Positions 8,087 through 17,208 of a stretch of DNA of 64,000 nucleotides are shown here, piece after piece (position 1 is the stretch's first letter; each line of letters begins with the position of its first letter). The stretch lies in assembly GCF_036906915.1 (NCBI RefSeq), contig NZ_JBAKHX010000036.1, positions 1-64,000 on the forward strand. The letters are read 5' to 3'. The notes beneath the pieces were generated by a model that saw nothing but the letters and a program-made list of their open reading frames with translations, was not told the origin of the DNA and ran no database searches. Source of the stretch: Phytohabitans sp036906915. GTDB taxonomy: Bacteria > Actinomycetota > Actinomycetes > Mycobacteriales > Micromonosporaceae. The position numbers were made by a program, and so were the translations under genes.

Positions 8087-9451
8087 ATGGTGAGCGACCG
8101 CGTCGTGCCGCAGGACGAACCGGCCACGACCGACGGTACGGCGGCCACGCACTCGGAGAAGCACCGCCTGATCACGGCCTGGGTCGTCACTCTCATGCTG
8201 CTCGGGTGCACCTTGATCGCATACCTGGACAAGGCGATTCTCGGGCTGGTCGCGCAACCGGCGATGGCCGACCTCGGACTCTCGGCCGCCGAGTTCGGCA
8301 GCATCAGCAGCGCCGCAGGCCTGCTCGGCCCGGCCGCGGCGCTGCTGTACAGCGTCGTGGCCGATCGGCTGCCCGTCAAGGCCACTCTGTTCACCCTCGT
8401 GGTGGTGTGGTCGCTCCTCCAGTTGCCCATCTTCTTCGCCGCCTCGGGCGGGCTGCTGTTGGCGACCCGGTTTGCACTCGGGGCGGCGGAGGGTCCCACC
8501 GGACCGGTGTCGCACGCGGCCGCCTACTCCTGGTGGCCCAACGAACGGCGCGGATTCCCCACGGCGCTGCTCACGACCGGGGCGTCACTCGGCAAGCTGC
8601 TCTTCGCCCCGCTGCTGGCCTTGGTGATCGCCGCATGGAACTGGGAGGCGGGCTTCCTCGCCGTGGCGCTCCTGGGCTTCGCCTGGGCACCGGCCTGGTT
8701 GTTCCTCGGGAGAGAGGGCTCCTACGGCCAGGCCGGGACCACGACCGGAACCGTCACGCAGACCGCACCTCGTGCGCCCGTACGGACCATCCTGCTGACA
8801 GGCACCTTCGTCGGGTACGTGGCCGCGTTCACGGCCTCCTCGATGCTCGTGGCCGTGGTCCTGACCTGGCTTCCGTCCTACTTCCAGGAGGTGCTGGGGT
8901 TCTCGGCGGTCACGGCGGGCTCGCTATTCGGTGTGCCGAGCATCTCCGCGATGGTGTTCCTGTACCTCTATGGCGGGTGGAGCGACCGGAGGCTCAGGAA
9001 GGGCGCCACGTCCCGAATCGTGCGCGGGATATGGGGCGGTGTGCTGCTCGCGCTCGGCGGTGTCTTCCTGACGGCCCTTCCCCTCGTCTCCGGTGTAGTG
9101 CTCCCGATGGCCCTGATGATGATGGGTTACGGGCTGTCCATGACCGTCAATGCCGTGGCCAGCCCGGCCCTGGCGCAGATCGTGCCGCCGGGGCAGCGCA
9201 CAAGCGTCCTGTCGATCGGTGTGGCCGTCGCCGGTTTCCTCGCCGCCGCCGGGCCATGGATCACGGGCGTCGTACTGGACGCGGCCCGATCCGCCGACTC
9301 GCTCGCCGAGGGCTACACCAACGTGTTCGTGCTGATGGGTGGCATCGTCATTGCGGGAGGCGCGCTTTTTGCGCTGCTGGTGAACCCGGAGCGCGACGGC
9401 GCGAAGGTGGAGGCGGCCCGGGTCGCACGCGCAGCCCGGCAAGGTCCGTGA
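8087..9451 (+). CDS. MFS transporter (anion:cation symporter type)
   Basis: A 454-residue, about 12-helix major facilitator. The MFS signature region between helices 2 and 3 reads SVVADRLPVKATL, and the equivalent in the second half is YGGWSDRRLRKGATSR. Features such as AYLDKAILGLVAQPAMADLGLSA and EGPTGPVSHAAAYSWWPNERRG resemble the ACS subfamily, which takes up organic acids such as tartrate, phthalate or glucarate. It is preceded by the RBS-like GCACAAGGAG. It is the last gene before the second 177-bp repeat. The substrate is unknown. Confidence 0.85.
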   Translation: MVSDRVVPQDEPATTDGTAATHSEKHRLITAWVVTLMLLGCTLIAYLDKAILGLVAQPAMADLGLSAAEFGSISSAAGLLGPAAALLYSVVADRLPVKATLFTLVVVWSLLQLPIFFAASGGLLLATRFALGAAEGPTGPVSHAAAYSWWPNERRGFPTALLTTGASLGKLLFAPLLALVIAAWNWEAGFLAVALLGFAWAPAWLFLGREGSYGQAGTTTGTVTQTAPRAPVRTILLTGTFVGYVAAFTASSMLVAVVLTWLPSYFQEVLGFSAVTAGSLFGVPSISAMVFLYLYGGWSDRRLRKGATSRIVRGIWGGVLLALGGVFLTALPLVSGVVLPMALMMMGYGLSMTVNAVASPALAQIVPPGQRTSVLSIGVAVAGFLAAAGPWITGVVLDAARSADSLAEGYTNVFVLMGGIVIAGGALFALLVNPERDGAKVEAARVARAARQGP

Positions 9452-9529
9452 GCGAAAGAACTGTCGCAATACGCATGGGTACGACTATCGGCTCGCGAGC
9501 GCGGAATACAGGGAGCACAGCGCGTCCGA

Positions 9530-9706
9530 CCGCGGCCACGGCGAGACGTCCACCGCCAGCACCCCAGCCTCCCGGCCGGAAAACGAGGAAGCGGAAAGGC
9601 GAGCCAGCGGCGAACGCAGTCGGTCGGCATCGAACTGCCCATGATTGAGGCGTCGTACACAGCCCCGTGCCCACGCCGGCGCTCAGGCAACAACGTCAAC
9701 TCCACC
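9530..9706 (-). repeat. 177-bp direct repeat, copy 2; transposase remnant
   Basis: Second copy of the repeat at 3351-3527, one mismatch, same orientation. It encodes on the minus strand the same broken N-terminal transposase segment. Right of the copy, 9707-9760 adds no further transposase sequence. The two copies bracket a 6.0-kb block of metabolic and transport genes. Confidence 0.8.
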
Positions 9707-9894
9707 GCCGAGTGCACCGCCCCGGAGCCCATAGAACCGCGTCCACCAGCTCGAACAGCTCATCGCCCCGTACGGTCAGACACGCGTACAACTCGTCCCG
9801 GAAGCGTGACGCTTCCGCGAACGCTTTCCGTGTGTCGACGACGCGTGAGAATGACCCCGTGTCGACGGAGACGGACACGCGAGGGTTCTAGATC

Positions 9895-10455
9895 TTGTCG
9901 CAACACTCCTGGCTGCCGGCCTTCCGCGACGCGACCCTGTTCAAGGTCGCCTACGGGTACGGGCTGCGACGCAACGAGACCCGGATGCTCGACGTGGCCG
10001 ACTTCGGCCGCAACCCGCATGCCGAAGAGTTCGGCGAGTACGGCGTGCTCTACGTGCGCCACGGCAAGGCGATGAAGGGTTCGGCACCGAAGCGGCGCAG
10101 CGTGCTGACCGTCTGGGCGTGGGTGCCTGAGATCCTCGCCGAGTGGGTCGAAGAGATCTGGCCGTTGCTGGCCGTCGACGGCAACCCGGCGCTCTGGCCT
10201 TCGGAGCGGGCGCCGCGGGGCGGGCTGGCCCAGCTCAACGCACGCCTGTCGGCCTACCGCGACGCCCTCGGCCTGGACGCTGGCCTGGACTTTCACTCCC
10301 TGCGTCACGGCGTCGGCGGCCAGGAGGACGCGGAGCGCTTCGACCGGGGCGCCGGTCTCGTCGCGGGTGGCGCGCCAGAGGTCGTGGACGACCGCGCCCA
10401 GGGTCAGGTCGAGTGCTTCCCGCTCGGCGGGGAGGTACCGGGCACCGCGGAGTAA
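9895..10455 (+). pseudogene. Truncated tyrosine recombinase (phage integrase)
   Basis: The catalytic domain of an integrase without its N-terminal SAM-like domain. YGYGLRRNETRMLDVADF carries the first catalytic Arg, then comes YVRHGKAMKGSAPKRRSVLTV (probable beta-hairpin Lys) and WPSERAPRGGLAQLNARL. FHSLRHG near 10300 gives the His and second Arg. The protein then leaves homology, so the final His and Tyr are missing. From about 10305 the DNA instead looks like the tail of an unrelated minus-strand gene. The recombinase must be inactive. Confidence 0.75.
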
Positions 10456-10475
10456 TCGCGTCGGGGAGGACGTAC

Positions 10476-10506
10476 GAGGCCCGGAGCGCTTGGCGCTCCG
10501 GGCCTC
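10476..10506. terminator. Strong hairpin terminator
   Basis: A perfect 14-bp stem (GAGGCCCGGAGCGC at 10476-10489, complement at 10493-10506) with a 3-base loop. It lies downstream of the DUF1330 gene on the minus strand and between unrelated sequences, so it probably ends transcription from the right. Confidence 0.75.
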
Positions 10507-10546
10507 GACTCATTGAAGCTTCAGTGAAGTTCCGACTGGACCTCGG

Positions 10547-10843
10547 TCAGTCGAGGCCTTCGACGATGCGGAAGTCGCGCTCGAAGCCGTCGGGGAGTAC
10601 GGCCAGCGCCTCCTGGTAGGCCGCACTCTCGTATGCGGCGACCGCCTGTTCGAAGCTGTCGAACTCGATCAGGACAACGCGCTCGGCGATTCCGGCTTCG
10701 TGTGCGACGACCCGGCTGCCGATGCCGGCGAGCACCCGCCCGCCCGCCGCCTTGACGGCCAGACCGGCCAGTTCGTTGTAGACATCAAGCCCCTCAGGCT
10801 TTGTGATGGTGGGGTATACGCTGACCCAGTAGCCCTTGGACAC
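10547..10843 (-). CDS. DUF1330 domain protein
   Basis: A 98-residue protein of the DUF1330 family (dimeric alpha/beta-barrel fold). Typical segments are GYWVSVYPTITKPEGLDVYNELA, GGRVLAGIG and ERVVLIEFDSFEQAVAAYES followed by YQEALAV. The biochemical function of the family is not established. It is divergent from an HxlR regulator with two palindromic operator-like sites between them, so expression is probably HxlR-controlled. Full length, no oddities. Confidence 0.9.
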   Translation of the reverse strand: MSKGYWVSVYPTITKPEGLDVYNELAGLAVKAAGGRVLAGIGSRVVAHEAGIAERVVLIEFDSFEQAVAAYESAAYQEALAVLPDGFERDFRIVEGLD

Positions 10844-10864
10844 GGAACCTCCAGTGTTGAGATG

Positions 10865-10887
10865 AGTGCTTCGAATTCCGAAGCACT
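10865..10887. promoter_or_regulatory. HxlR-type operator, site 1
   Basis: Perfect palindrome with 9-bp arms AGTGCTTCG / CGAAGCACT and a 5-base centre, between the divergent DUF1330 and hxlR genes. The core is shared with the second site at 10910-10922. Confidence 0.65.
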
Positions 10888-10909
10888 CGGCGATGTGCGA
10901 GACTACCGT

Positions 10910-10922
10910 TTCGGAATCCGAA
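10910..10922. promoter_or_regulatory. HxlR-type operator, site 2
   Basis: TTCGGAATCCGAA, a perfect 6-1-6 palindrome followed by GCAC. The shared TTCGRAATYCGAAGCAC sequence with site 1 (centre-to-centre about 40 bp) indicates one protein binding both. It lies 23 bp upstream of the hxlR start. Confidence 0.65.
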
Positions 10923-10944
10923 GCACAAAAGTTGACGGAGAGTC

Positions 10945-11337
10945 ATGAACGTGTCGCCGACGCCCATGCCGGGCCGGCCGGTCCGCGGTTCCACCACGGG
11001 CCGATCGTTGATGGCGGCACTGGACCTGTTCGGGCGCCGCTGGACTCTGCGCATCATCTGGGAGCTGGGGAACGAGCCGCTCGGCTTCCGGCTGCTGCAG
11101 CGGCGCTGCGACGGCATGTCGTCAAGCGTCCTGCAGCAACGGCTCACAGAGCTCCAAGAGGCTCGACTCGCCGAGGTGCTGCCCGACGGCAACTACACCC
11201 TCACCCCGCTCGGCCACGACGCCCGCGAGGCCCTCGGTCCGGTCATCGAGTGGTCGCTGCGGTGGGCTGCCGAGCTTGCCGACACCCCGCCCACTGCCGC
11301 CGAGGATGCCGGCGACAGCCAGCGCAACCGGTTCTGA
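10945..11337 (+). CDS. HxlR family winged-helix regulator
   Basis: A 130-residue HxlR protein. The core reads LFGRRWTLRIIWELGNEPLGF (helix 1-2), QRRCDGMSSSVLQQRLTELQEA (recognition helix) and VLPDGNYTLTPLGHDA (wing). The catalytic-type Cys sometimes used for redox or aldehyde sensing is present in RRCDGM. It probably represses the divergent DUF1330 gene and itself through the two palindromes. A Pro/Gly-rich 20-residue leader precedes the domain. Confidence 0.9.
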   Translation: MNVSPTPMPGRPVRGSTTGRSLMAALDLFGRRWTLRIIWELGNEPLGFRLLQRRCDGMSSSVLQQRLTELQEARLAEVLPDGNYTLTPLGHDAREALGPVIEWSLRWAAELADTPPTAAEDAGDSQRNRF

Positions 11338-11395
11338 CAGCGGTCCGCGCGCGAGACACCTCGGCTCGAAACCACAGGACTGGAGACCACAGAGC

Positions 11396-12283
11396 ATGAC
11401 AGAGTTCCCCGCACAGGCGGCGCGAACCGCCGTCGCCGCAGCCCTGGCCGAGGATGAGTCGGGCCAGGACATCACCACCGCGTGGAGCGTTCCCGAAGGC
11501 CTGGCGGCCGTGGCCGAGATCCGCGCCCGGCAATGCGGCATCGCCGGCGGTCTCCCCGTGGTCGCCGAGGTCTTCGCCCAGGTCGACCCCGACGTCACAG
11601 TGGAAGCGCTCGTCCCCGACGGCGCCCGGCTGACCGGCGACGATGTCCTGGTGCGCCTGTCCGGCTCGGCGCGCAGCCTGATCACCGGGGAGCGAACGGC
11701 GCTGAACTTCCTGCAACGCATGTGCGGCATCGCGACGCTCACCGACCGCTACGTCCAGGCCGTGGCCGGGACCGAGGCGCGCATTCTGGACACCCGCAAG
11801 ACGGCGCCGGGCCTGCGCGCCCTGGACAAGTACGCGGTGACCGTCGGCGGCGGCCGCAACCACCGGCTCAACCTCGCGGCGATGGTGCTGCTCAAGGAGA
11901 ACCACATCGCCGCGGCAGGCGGCGTGACCACCGCGATCGACGCGGTCCGGCGCGGGATGGCGCGCACCGGGCAGAAGGTGGAGACCGATGTCGAGGTGCA
12001 GACCGTGGCGCAGGCCCTTGAGGCCCTCGATGCCGGGGCCCGCTGGATCATGCTCGACAACATGCCGGTGGCCGACATCGAAATGGTCGTGAAAATCCGG
12101 GCCGAGCGCGCCGACGCCTCCCTGATCCTGCTGGAGGCCTCGGGCACCGTCCGTCTGGACAGCGTCCGCGCCATCGCCGAGACGGGAGTCGACCTCATCT
12201 CGGTCGGCGCGTTGACGCACAGCGCGCCCGCGCTGGACCTGACGATGCTGCTGACGACCGACCCGGTGCCATGCCCGAGGTAG
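11396..12283 (+). CDS. nadC: Nicotinate-nucleotide pyrophosphorylase (carboxylating)
   Basis: A 295-residue quinolinate phosphoribosyltransferase, converting quinolinate and PRPP to nicotinate mononucleotide in de novo NAD synthesis. Hallmarks are GQDITT near the N terminus, RTALNFLQRMCGIATLT, the ILDTRKTAPGLRALDKYAVTVGGG active-site block (Arg and Lys of the quinolinate pocket), HRLNLAAMVLLKENH, DVEVQTVAQALEALDAGARWIMLDNM and LEASGTVRLDSVRAIAETGVDLISVGALTHS. ATG 11396 is chosen because the family starts just before this point. It lies 58 bp after hxlR. No nadA or nadB is nearby. Confidence 0.92.
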   Translation: MTEFPAQAARTAVAAALAEDESGQDITTAWSVPEGLAAVAEIRARQCGIAGGLPVVAEVFAQVDPDVTVEALVPDGARLTGDDVLVRLSGSARSLITGERTALNFLQRMCGIATLTDRYVQAVAGTEARILDTRKTAPGLRALDKYAVTVGGGRNHRLNLAAMVLLKENHIAAAGGVTTAIDAVRRGMARTGQKVETDVEVQTVAQALEALDAGARWIMLDNMPVADIEMVVKIRAERADASLILLEASGTVRLDSVRAIAETGVDLISVGALTHSAPALDLTMLLTTDPVPCPR

Positions 12284-12483
12284 TGGTCATCAACGCATGT
12301 CAACGGCAAGGGCCGGGGCGGCAACCCGACCGCTGTTCTCGACGAAGCGTCGTTCACCGACGAGGAGCGATGCCGCATTCCCGGGGAACTGGGCACTTCG
12401 CACGCCGTCTTCATCCGTGCCACCGGAGTTGAGCGCGGCCGTCCCTCGTACTCGCTCCGGTTCTTCACCGCCGAAGGCGACTG
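12271..12483 (+). pseudogene. PhzF-family epimerase/isomerase remnant, N-terminal part
   Basis: The frame begins MPEVVVINAC and, after a one-base shift near 12297, continues GGNPTAVLDEASFTDEER, IPGELGTSHAVFI and SLRFFTAEGD. This is the characteristic start of PhzF-like proteins (GNP..VVLDA..L...LGxSETAFV..RFFTP..E). Only about 70 residues remain before an abrupt switch to transposase sequence at about 12484. It overlaps the 3' end of nadC. Confidence 0.6.
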
Positions 12484-12694
12484 CCATCGTCATCTACTCC
12501 AACGCCTGCGACATCACCGCCGTCGTCAACCAGCTCGCGGCCGAGGGCCACCCGGTCGACCCCGAAGACCTCGCCCTACATCACCGAGCACATCCGCCGC
12601 TTCGGCGACTAGTCCTCGACCTCACCCCGCCCGACGCGGAACCCGACACCCGTCTCGAACTCCAGCCGGGCGCACTCTTCCCGCCCGGCTCATA
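12484..12694 (+). mobile_element. Tn3-family transposase C-terminal remnant
   Basis: The frame encodes AIVIYSNACDITAVVNQLAAEGHPV and DPEDLA, then, after a small frameshift, HIRRFGDYVLDLTPPD. It resembles the extreme C terminus of actinobacterial Tn3 TnpA proteins (DLS/EDLA..SPY..EHI.RFG.Y). No other part of the element is present, and no 38-bp Tn3 inverted repeat was seen. Confidence 0.6.
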
Positions 12695-12899
12695 GCCGTC
12701 TTCACCTGCTGGTACTCGACCTAGACAAACGATCCATAAGGGAGCATGGCAGGTTTCCGGCGTATTTTGTTGGCCCCCGTACAACGCCCACGGAAACCAG
12801 TTGCCCTCGACGAACGCCGACCCGTACTGCCTTGGCGCGAACAGCAATTGCCAGCAGCAACACGGTGAGCACACGCCATAACGCCCACCCGAGCGCTGC
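12695..12899. other. Intergenic, no gene seen
   Basis: A short Pro/Asn/Cys-rich open stretch on the plus strand (PPYNAHGNQL..NADPYCLGAN) could be a scrap of a secreted protein. It lacks a start and homologous flanks. Confidence 0.3.
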
Positions 12900-13085
12900 T
12901 CAGCCGAGCTGCGCGGCCAGGCCGTCCAGGATGGTGTTGAGGCCGTAGTCGAGGTCGACGTCGGCCTCAGCCCAGGACTCGCCCAGCGCGCGTAGTTTTG
13001 GGAACTGGTTGGCCACCTCGGTCACCTTGGCGACCACATCCTGGATCTGCGCGTCCCCGTCCGCGCCGGAGCGGCGCACCCTAGG
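12900..13085 (-). pseudogene. TetR/AcrR C-terminal fragment
   Basis: About 60 residues ending AEADVDLDYGLNTILDGLAAQLG, preceded by VAKVTEVANQFPKLRALGES. This matches the dimerisation-domain tail of TetR_C-type regulators (..F.FGLD..LDGLEAL). The rest of the gene has been replaced by an IS5 fragment directly upstream (minus-strand sense). Confidence 0.6.
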
Positions 13086-13309
13086 GCCTGTATCAAAGTT
13101 GGCTACAGCCATTCGTTGATCGCGGCGATGTGCACGGTGGCTTCGTAGCGCACAGCGAGTTTGTCGAATCGGGTCGCGACGGCTCGGTGGCGTTTGAGCC
13201 GGTTAAGACGGCTTGTCCTCGTTGCCAGCGGGTGCGTCGCGGGCTCGGAAGCGGGCCGGGCGTGTTCGGCCAGCTTCACCATACGTCTCACGTACGACAG
13301 AACGCTCAC
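13086..13309 (-). mobile_element. IS5-family transposase C-terminal remnant
   Basis: On the minus strand the frame ends RFDKLAVRYEATVHIAAINEWL, the usual tail of IS5/IS427-type transposases (RYDK..V.Y.A...LA.I..WL). It is preceded by SRLNRLKRHRAVAT. GGGCCTGTATCAAAGTTGGC at 13084-13103 looks like the IS terminal sequence. Only this end of the element remains. Confidence 0.65.
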
Positions 13310-13445
13310 GCTGCGAGTGTCGGCGTGGCCAGGGCCGGGGGTTACGCGGGCACTCGCCGGCTTTGGGCGCGTCCGCCCTTGGCGTGCGCCGCCCTAGGTC
13401 AACCCATCCAGCGGTGGATGGCGGTTCTCGGCGATCGCCGCCGGT

Positions 13446-14648
13446 AGCTCGGACGGCAAGGTTTGGCTCTGGGACGTAGCGACCAGCCGGGCGACCGCGT
13501 CCCTACCACACCCAGGCCCGGTCACCTCGGTGGCCTTTCCCGCCGACGACGCCACCGTGGGCACCGGCGCTGCCGACGGCATCGTCCGCGTCTGGCAAAT
13601 CCCGGGCCCTACGGTCACGAACCTCAGCGGCGACATCTTCTCCATCAGCTTCCCCACCGGGACAAGCACGATGGCGGTCACCAGCGCGGACAACACCGCC
13701 GGCCTTGTAAACGTCGCCGAGCCCCGCAGTCCGGCACCACTCGGTCCGCTGATCACAAACGCGACCCGGTCGGGTCGCGCGTCCGGCGCCGCCGTCATCA
13801 GCCCGGATGGGCGCACGCTCGCCGTAGGCGCGGTCGATGGTGGCATCCAACTCTGGGACGTCGCCAACCCGGCCGCGACGACCCCGCTCGCGCGCATCAC
13901 CGGCCCGGCCGGCGCCATAGAGGGCCTGATGTTCAGCCCCGACGGCAAAACACTCGCGGCCGGCAGCGACGACCACAACGTTTGGCTATGGGACGTTTCC
14001 AACCCGGCCGAACCGACCGGCCCGCCCTCGCTCCTCACCGATCACACCAACTACGCCTACGGACCGGCGTTCAGCAACGACGGCCGACTGCTGGCAGCGG
14101 GAGGCGCCGACAACACGGTGCGGCTGTGGGATGCCGCCGATCCCCGCCACCCGCAGACGCTGGCCCTCATCAAGGGCCACACCAACTACGTATTCGCGAC
14201 GGCGTTCAGCCCGGACGGCCACATCCTGGCCTCGGCCGGCGCGGACAACACGGTGCGTCTGTGGGACGTGACGAATCCAACGGCGGTCAAACCACTTGGT
14301 CGGCCGCTCACCGGGCCCAACAACTACGTCTACTCGCTCGCGTTCGATCCGACCGGACGCACTGTGGCGGCCGGCGCCGGAGACGGTCAGGTCTGGCTGT
14401 GGGACCTCACCAATACCCAACGCCCGAACTTCCTCGCTGCCCTCGCCGCCTACGGCGGACCGGTGTTCGTCGTGGCATTCGACCCCGCCGGCATCCTTGC
14501 GGCCGGCGGCGACCAAGGAACGGTGCGGCTCTGGAACACGAGCCCAGATGCCGTCGCGAAGCACGTTTGCTCGACGTCGGGCCAACCCATCACCCCAACC
14601 GAATGGAGAAAATACACCGGAGACGCGCCGTACCGGTCACCGTGCTGA
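13446..14648 (+). pseudogene. WD40-repeat protein, 5'-truncated (probable nSTAND/NACHT-WD40 C terminus)
   Basis: An open frame without a native start encodes about 400 residues with at least seven WD40 blades. The recurrent signatures are SPDGRTLAVGAVDGGIQLWD, SPDGKTLAAGSDDHNVWLWD, ADNTVRLWD (twice) and GDGQVWLWDL. The last residues (CSTSGQPITPTEWRKYTGDAPY..PC) are the standard ending of large actinobacterial signalling/defence proteins with an N-terminal XRE or nSTAND ATPase. That half is absent: the gene begins mid-blade right after the IS5 remnant. The fragment is unlikely to function alone. Confidence 0.75.
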
Positions 14649-15754
14649 CAACTGCCGAAGGCACCACACGCCGATCGCAACGGCTGACAGGATCGCGCGT
14701 CCCGGCCGGCTCTGGCTTCGGCGCTCGTTCCGGTTCACCTGGGCGCGGCGACGCGAATCCCCGTCAACCGCCTCGACGTTGGCGCGGCACGCTGGGAGCA
14801 CCGTGGTCAAGTCAGGTCCCGCAGCGGGAGGAGACGTCGTTGGTCACGACCACCGACGCGATCTTCCAATCGACCTCTGTCTGTGAGCCACCGTGTAACC
14901 AGTGACTTGATCTCCTCGGCGTACTGTCCGAGAAACCACGGGCAATGACCAGACTTGATCCAGCGCTGACTCACGCTCGGACAAAGATCGCCGGATGAGC
15001 CGTCATGGCCGAGTTCGAGCAGGGCCGGTGGATCGTCGCCTGGCAATCTGGTCGCCATCACCCGCCATCACCCGCGATCACCGCAGGAACCGGATTAAGC
15101 ACGGCGTCCGCGGTTGCCTGGTCAACGCGTTGAAGCGTGGCTTGGGCGCCCGTCGCCGCGAGGCGGCGCCGGCCAGGGCCACCGCCGTCGAGGGTCAACG
15201 CACGCCCGCCCGCAACGGCGGTGTGTAGCGGGCATACGGCCTGGTCAACTCCGGGACCTGCTCGGTGAACGTGGCCCGCGCACAGCCGGACTCGCCGCAG
15301 ACGAACCGGCGTACCCGCAGCCGAACGACAACCAACGTCCCACCAGCCCATCAAGCAATCCAGGGAACCCTCCGGCCACGTGACCACGACTCCGTTGGGG
15401 TTCGAGTCGCCGTCGAGATCAACACCCCAAAACGGGGCTTGACCTGGAGTGTTGGGTTTGGGTGTGTGTCGGGATCGACACGAACCGATACCCAACGGGA
15501 GCTACGCCTGTTCGGCACGATCCGCCTAGTCTAATAAGGACACTACCCGAGCTAAGCCGATCGCACGATCGCTGCCTCGGGTGACAACGGGCCGTCGGCG
15601 TCGCAGCTCGATCAACCGAGCGAGACGACCGGCGGCCTTCGTCATGCGACCAACTCGCGCGTGCCATCCGGAACGACTCCATCACTGTGGTCGACTCCCG
15701 TTGGCTCCCTGGCCTGAGTTCGACACGAACACGCGCTATCGGCGGCCATGACAA
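14649..15754. other. 1.1-kb stretch with no firm gene
   Basis: The best candidate is a minus-strand frame 14807-15058 (about 83 residues, MATRLPGDDPPALLELGHDG, a CPSV motif, then KSGHCPWFLGQYAEEIKSLV). It reads like a small actinobacterial hypothetical protein but has no recognisable family. The remainder (15060-15540) has only biased open frames without motifs. Confidence 0.3.
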
Positions 15755-16460
15755 GTGCGCCACGAGGCGCCTTGTTGTATCCCCGGTGCAGCCGGGAGGA
15801 ACTCGGAGGGAGGTTCTTGGGTCCGATGGCTTACCTGGATCCGAAAGGTGAAGGGGACAAGAGCATGCCAGGAAAGCAGTGGTCGCGCCCAGGCGTAGGG
15901 GCGTGAGGTGCTGCGGGACCCGCGGAATATGGTGAGAGCTGGATTGCCCGAAGCCCAATCTCCAGAAGATGCAAGCCGCCATCCACCGGAAAGACGTCTG
16001 AACCGGTGCCGTGCCCTGCGTCGGTATCACTGTCATGCCGACGCAACCTCCGGGGCACGGGCGATGCCCAGTGAGGGCGTTCAAGGAGATGAGTGGGCCA
16101 CCTACGTTCCGCTCGACACGTACAACAGGGACGAACGTGGGATCGCCTACGGGACGCGAGTCCTATGGCGACGGAGGTCTGGTAGTAGTCGCAGGAGTCA
16201 TGACCTGCCAAGGAGTCCGGGAGAGCCGGACACAGGGGCGAAGCAGGCCAGGTGACCGGGCGTCATCACCCCGGGAGGTAGGCGAAATGCCGAGCGCCGA
16301 ACCGGATCGTGGTGCCCTGCGTGAGCGCGGTCGTTGACCGGTTCTACGTGATGGTCGCTGGAGAGCCCGTTGCTGGGATAACTGGCACGGCGGGTTCGGA
16401 CCGGGGGCCGCTGGAAAAGGACCCGCACGGGCACCTCGCCAGCGGCCCACCGGTACTGAA
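15755..16460 (+). ncRNA. ORF-less group II intron (ribozyme)
   Basis: The 5' end GTGCGCC at 15755 fits the group II 5'-splice consensus (GUGYG). Domain V is clear at 16363-16397: GAGCCCGTTGCTGGGATAAC opens it and GGTTC closes it, with the AGC-type catalytic base and the paired arms. It is followed by the GGACCGGGGGC linker and a domain VI-like hairpin to about 16460. Internal landmarks typical of domain I-IV include ATGGTGAGAGC and CCTATGGCGACGGAGG..TAGTAGTC. The reverse-transcriptase ORF that normally sits in domain IV is missing, so any mobility or maturase help must come from elsewhere. The 3' end is approximate. Confidence 0.7.
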
Positions 16461-16555
16461 TACGGGATCGACCACGAGGCCATCGACGCCGCGGTCCAGT
16501 CGGTTACAGTCGCGTTCGTTGATCAGGTCATTGCTGTTTTGATTGGATGCGACGG

Positions 16556-17164
16556 ATGGGGTACTGGGGCACGCTCGTCGCCGTGCGGGGCGAGCGGATG
16601 CCGGCAAGCCTTCGAGGCCGCGGCGCGTCGGTCCGCTCGCACGAGGGGGCACTGCGCGGGGACGGATGGCGTGTCTACGACCTGGCCGACAACGCATTGG
16701 GCCAGAGCCTCGATCTGGTGGTCGACCTGTCGGCGGCCTCGTCGAGTCCGGTGATCGCCGCGTACATCGCCGATAGCGACTACGGCCAGCTGGTGGCGGC
16801 CACACCGCCGGGGCGCCAGTGGGGAATATGGCTCAATCGGCGAACTGCGTATGAGTTCGAGCGCGACCACTACGTGATGAACGGGGTAGCTCGCGTCGCC
16901 GCGCGCCGCCGCGCCCGGCAAACGATCGCCGGGTTTGGCTGCCCGTCGGCCGAGGCCGTTCGACATGCGGTCCAATGGGCGGCTGAAGCCGGGTATTCGG
17001 TTCCAGCAGGGCCGATCGGACAGGTCCTGCGGACCGCCCGACGTCCAGGGCTCGCTGCATGGTTTCGACTACCGTCGACGCGGTACGACTTCGCCGAGGA
17101 GATCTTCTTCGGCCTTCTCGACTGCCTCGGTATACCGCGAGCGATCACGCCCCATACCGGGTGA
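16556..17164 (+). CDS. Conserved hypothetical protein
   Basis: A 202-residue soluble protein starting MGYWGTLVAVRGERMPASLR. The middle has LVVDLSAASSSPVIAAYIADSDYGQL and WGIWLNRRTAYEFER, and the C-terminal part AVQWAAEAGYSV, LPSTRYDFAEEIFFGLLDCLGI. Codon use is native and the end is clean. I have the impression of an actinobacterial family beginning MGYWG, but cannot assign a function. It lies just downstream of the group II intron and converges on the SUKH-like gene. Confidence 0.6.
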   Translation: MGYWGTLVAVRGERMPASLRGRGASVRSHEGALRGDGWRVYDLADNALGQSLDLVVDLSAASSSPVIAAYIADSDYGQLVAATPPGRQWGIWLNRRTAYEFERDHYVMNGVARVAARRRARQTIAGFGCPSAEAVRHAVQWAAEAGYSVPAGPIGQVLRTARRPGLAAWFRLPSTRYDFAEEIFFGLLDCLGIPRAITPHTG

Positions 17165-17208
17165 GGCACGGCGAAGAGCGGTTCGCGGCAATGAGCATGC
17201 GCGGATGG

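Noticed and set aside
3351..9706. Functional composite transposon
   Set aside because: Both flanking copies are short, frameshifted fragments without terminal inverted repeats, so autonomous movement is not supported.
13446..14648. Complete WD40 defence or signalling protein
   Set aside because: It begins mid-blade beside an IS5 remnant and lacks any ATPase or kinase half.
15058..15495. Minus-strand 145-codon frame (contains DLDGDSNPNGVV)
   Set aside because: Looks briefly protein-like but has no start signal, no recognisable fold and strongly biased composition.
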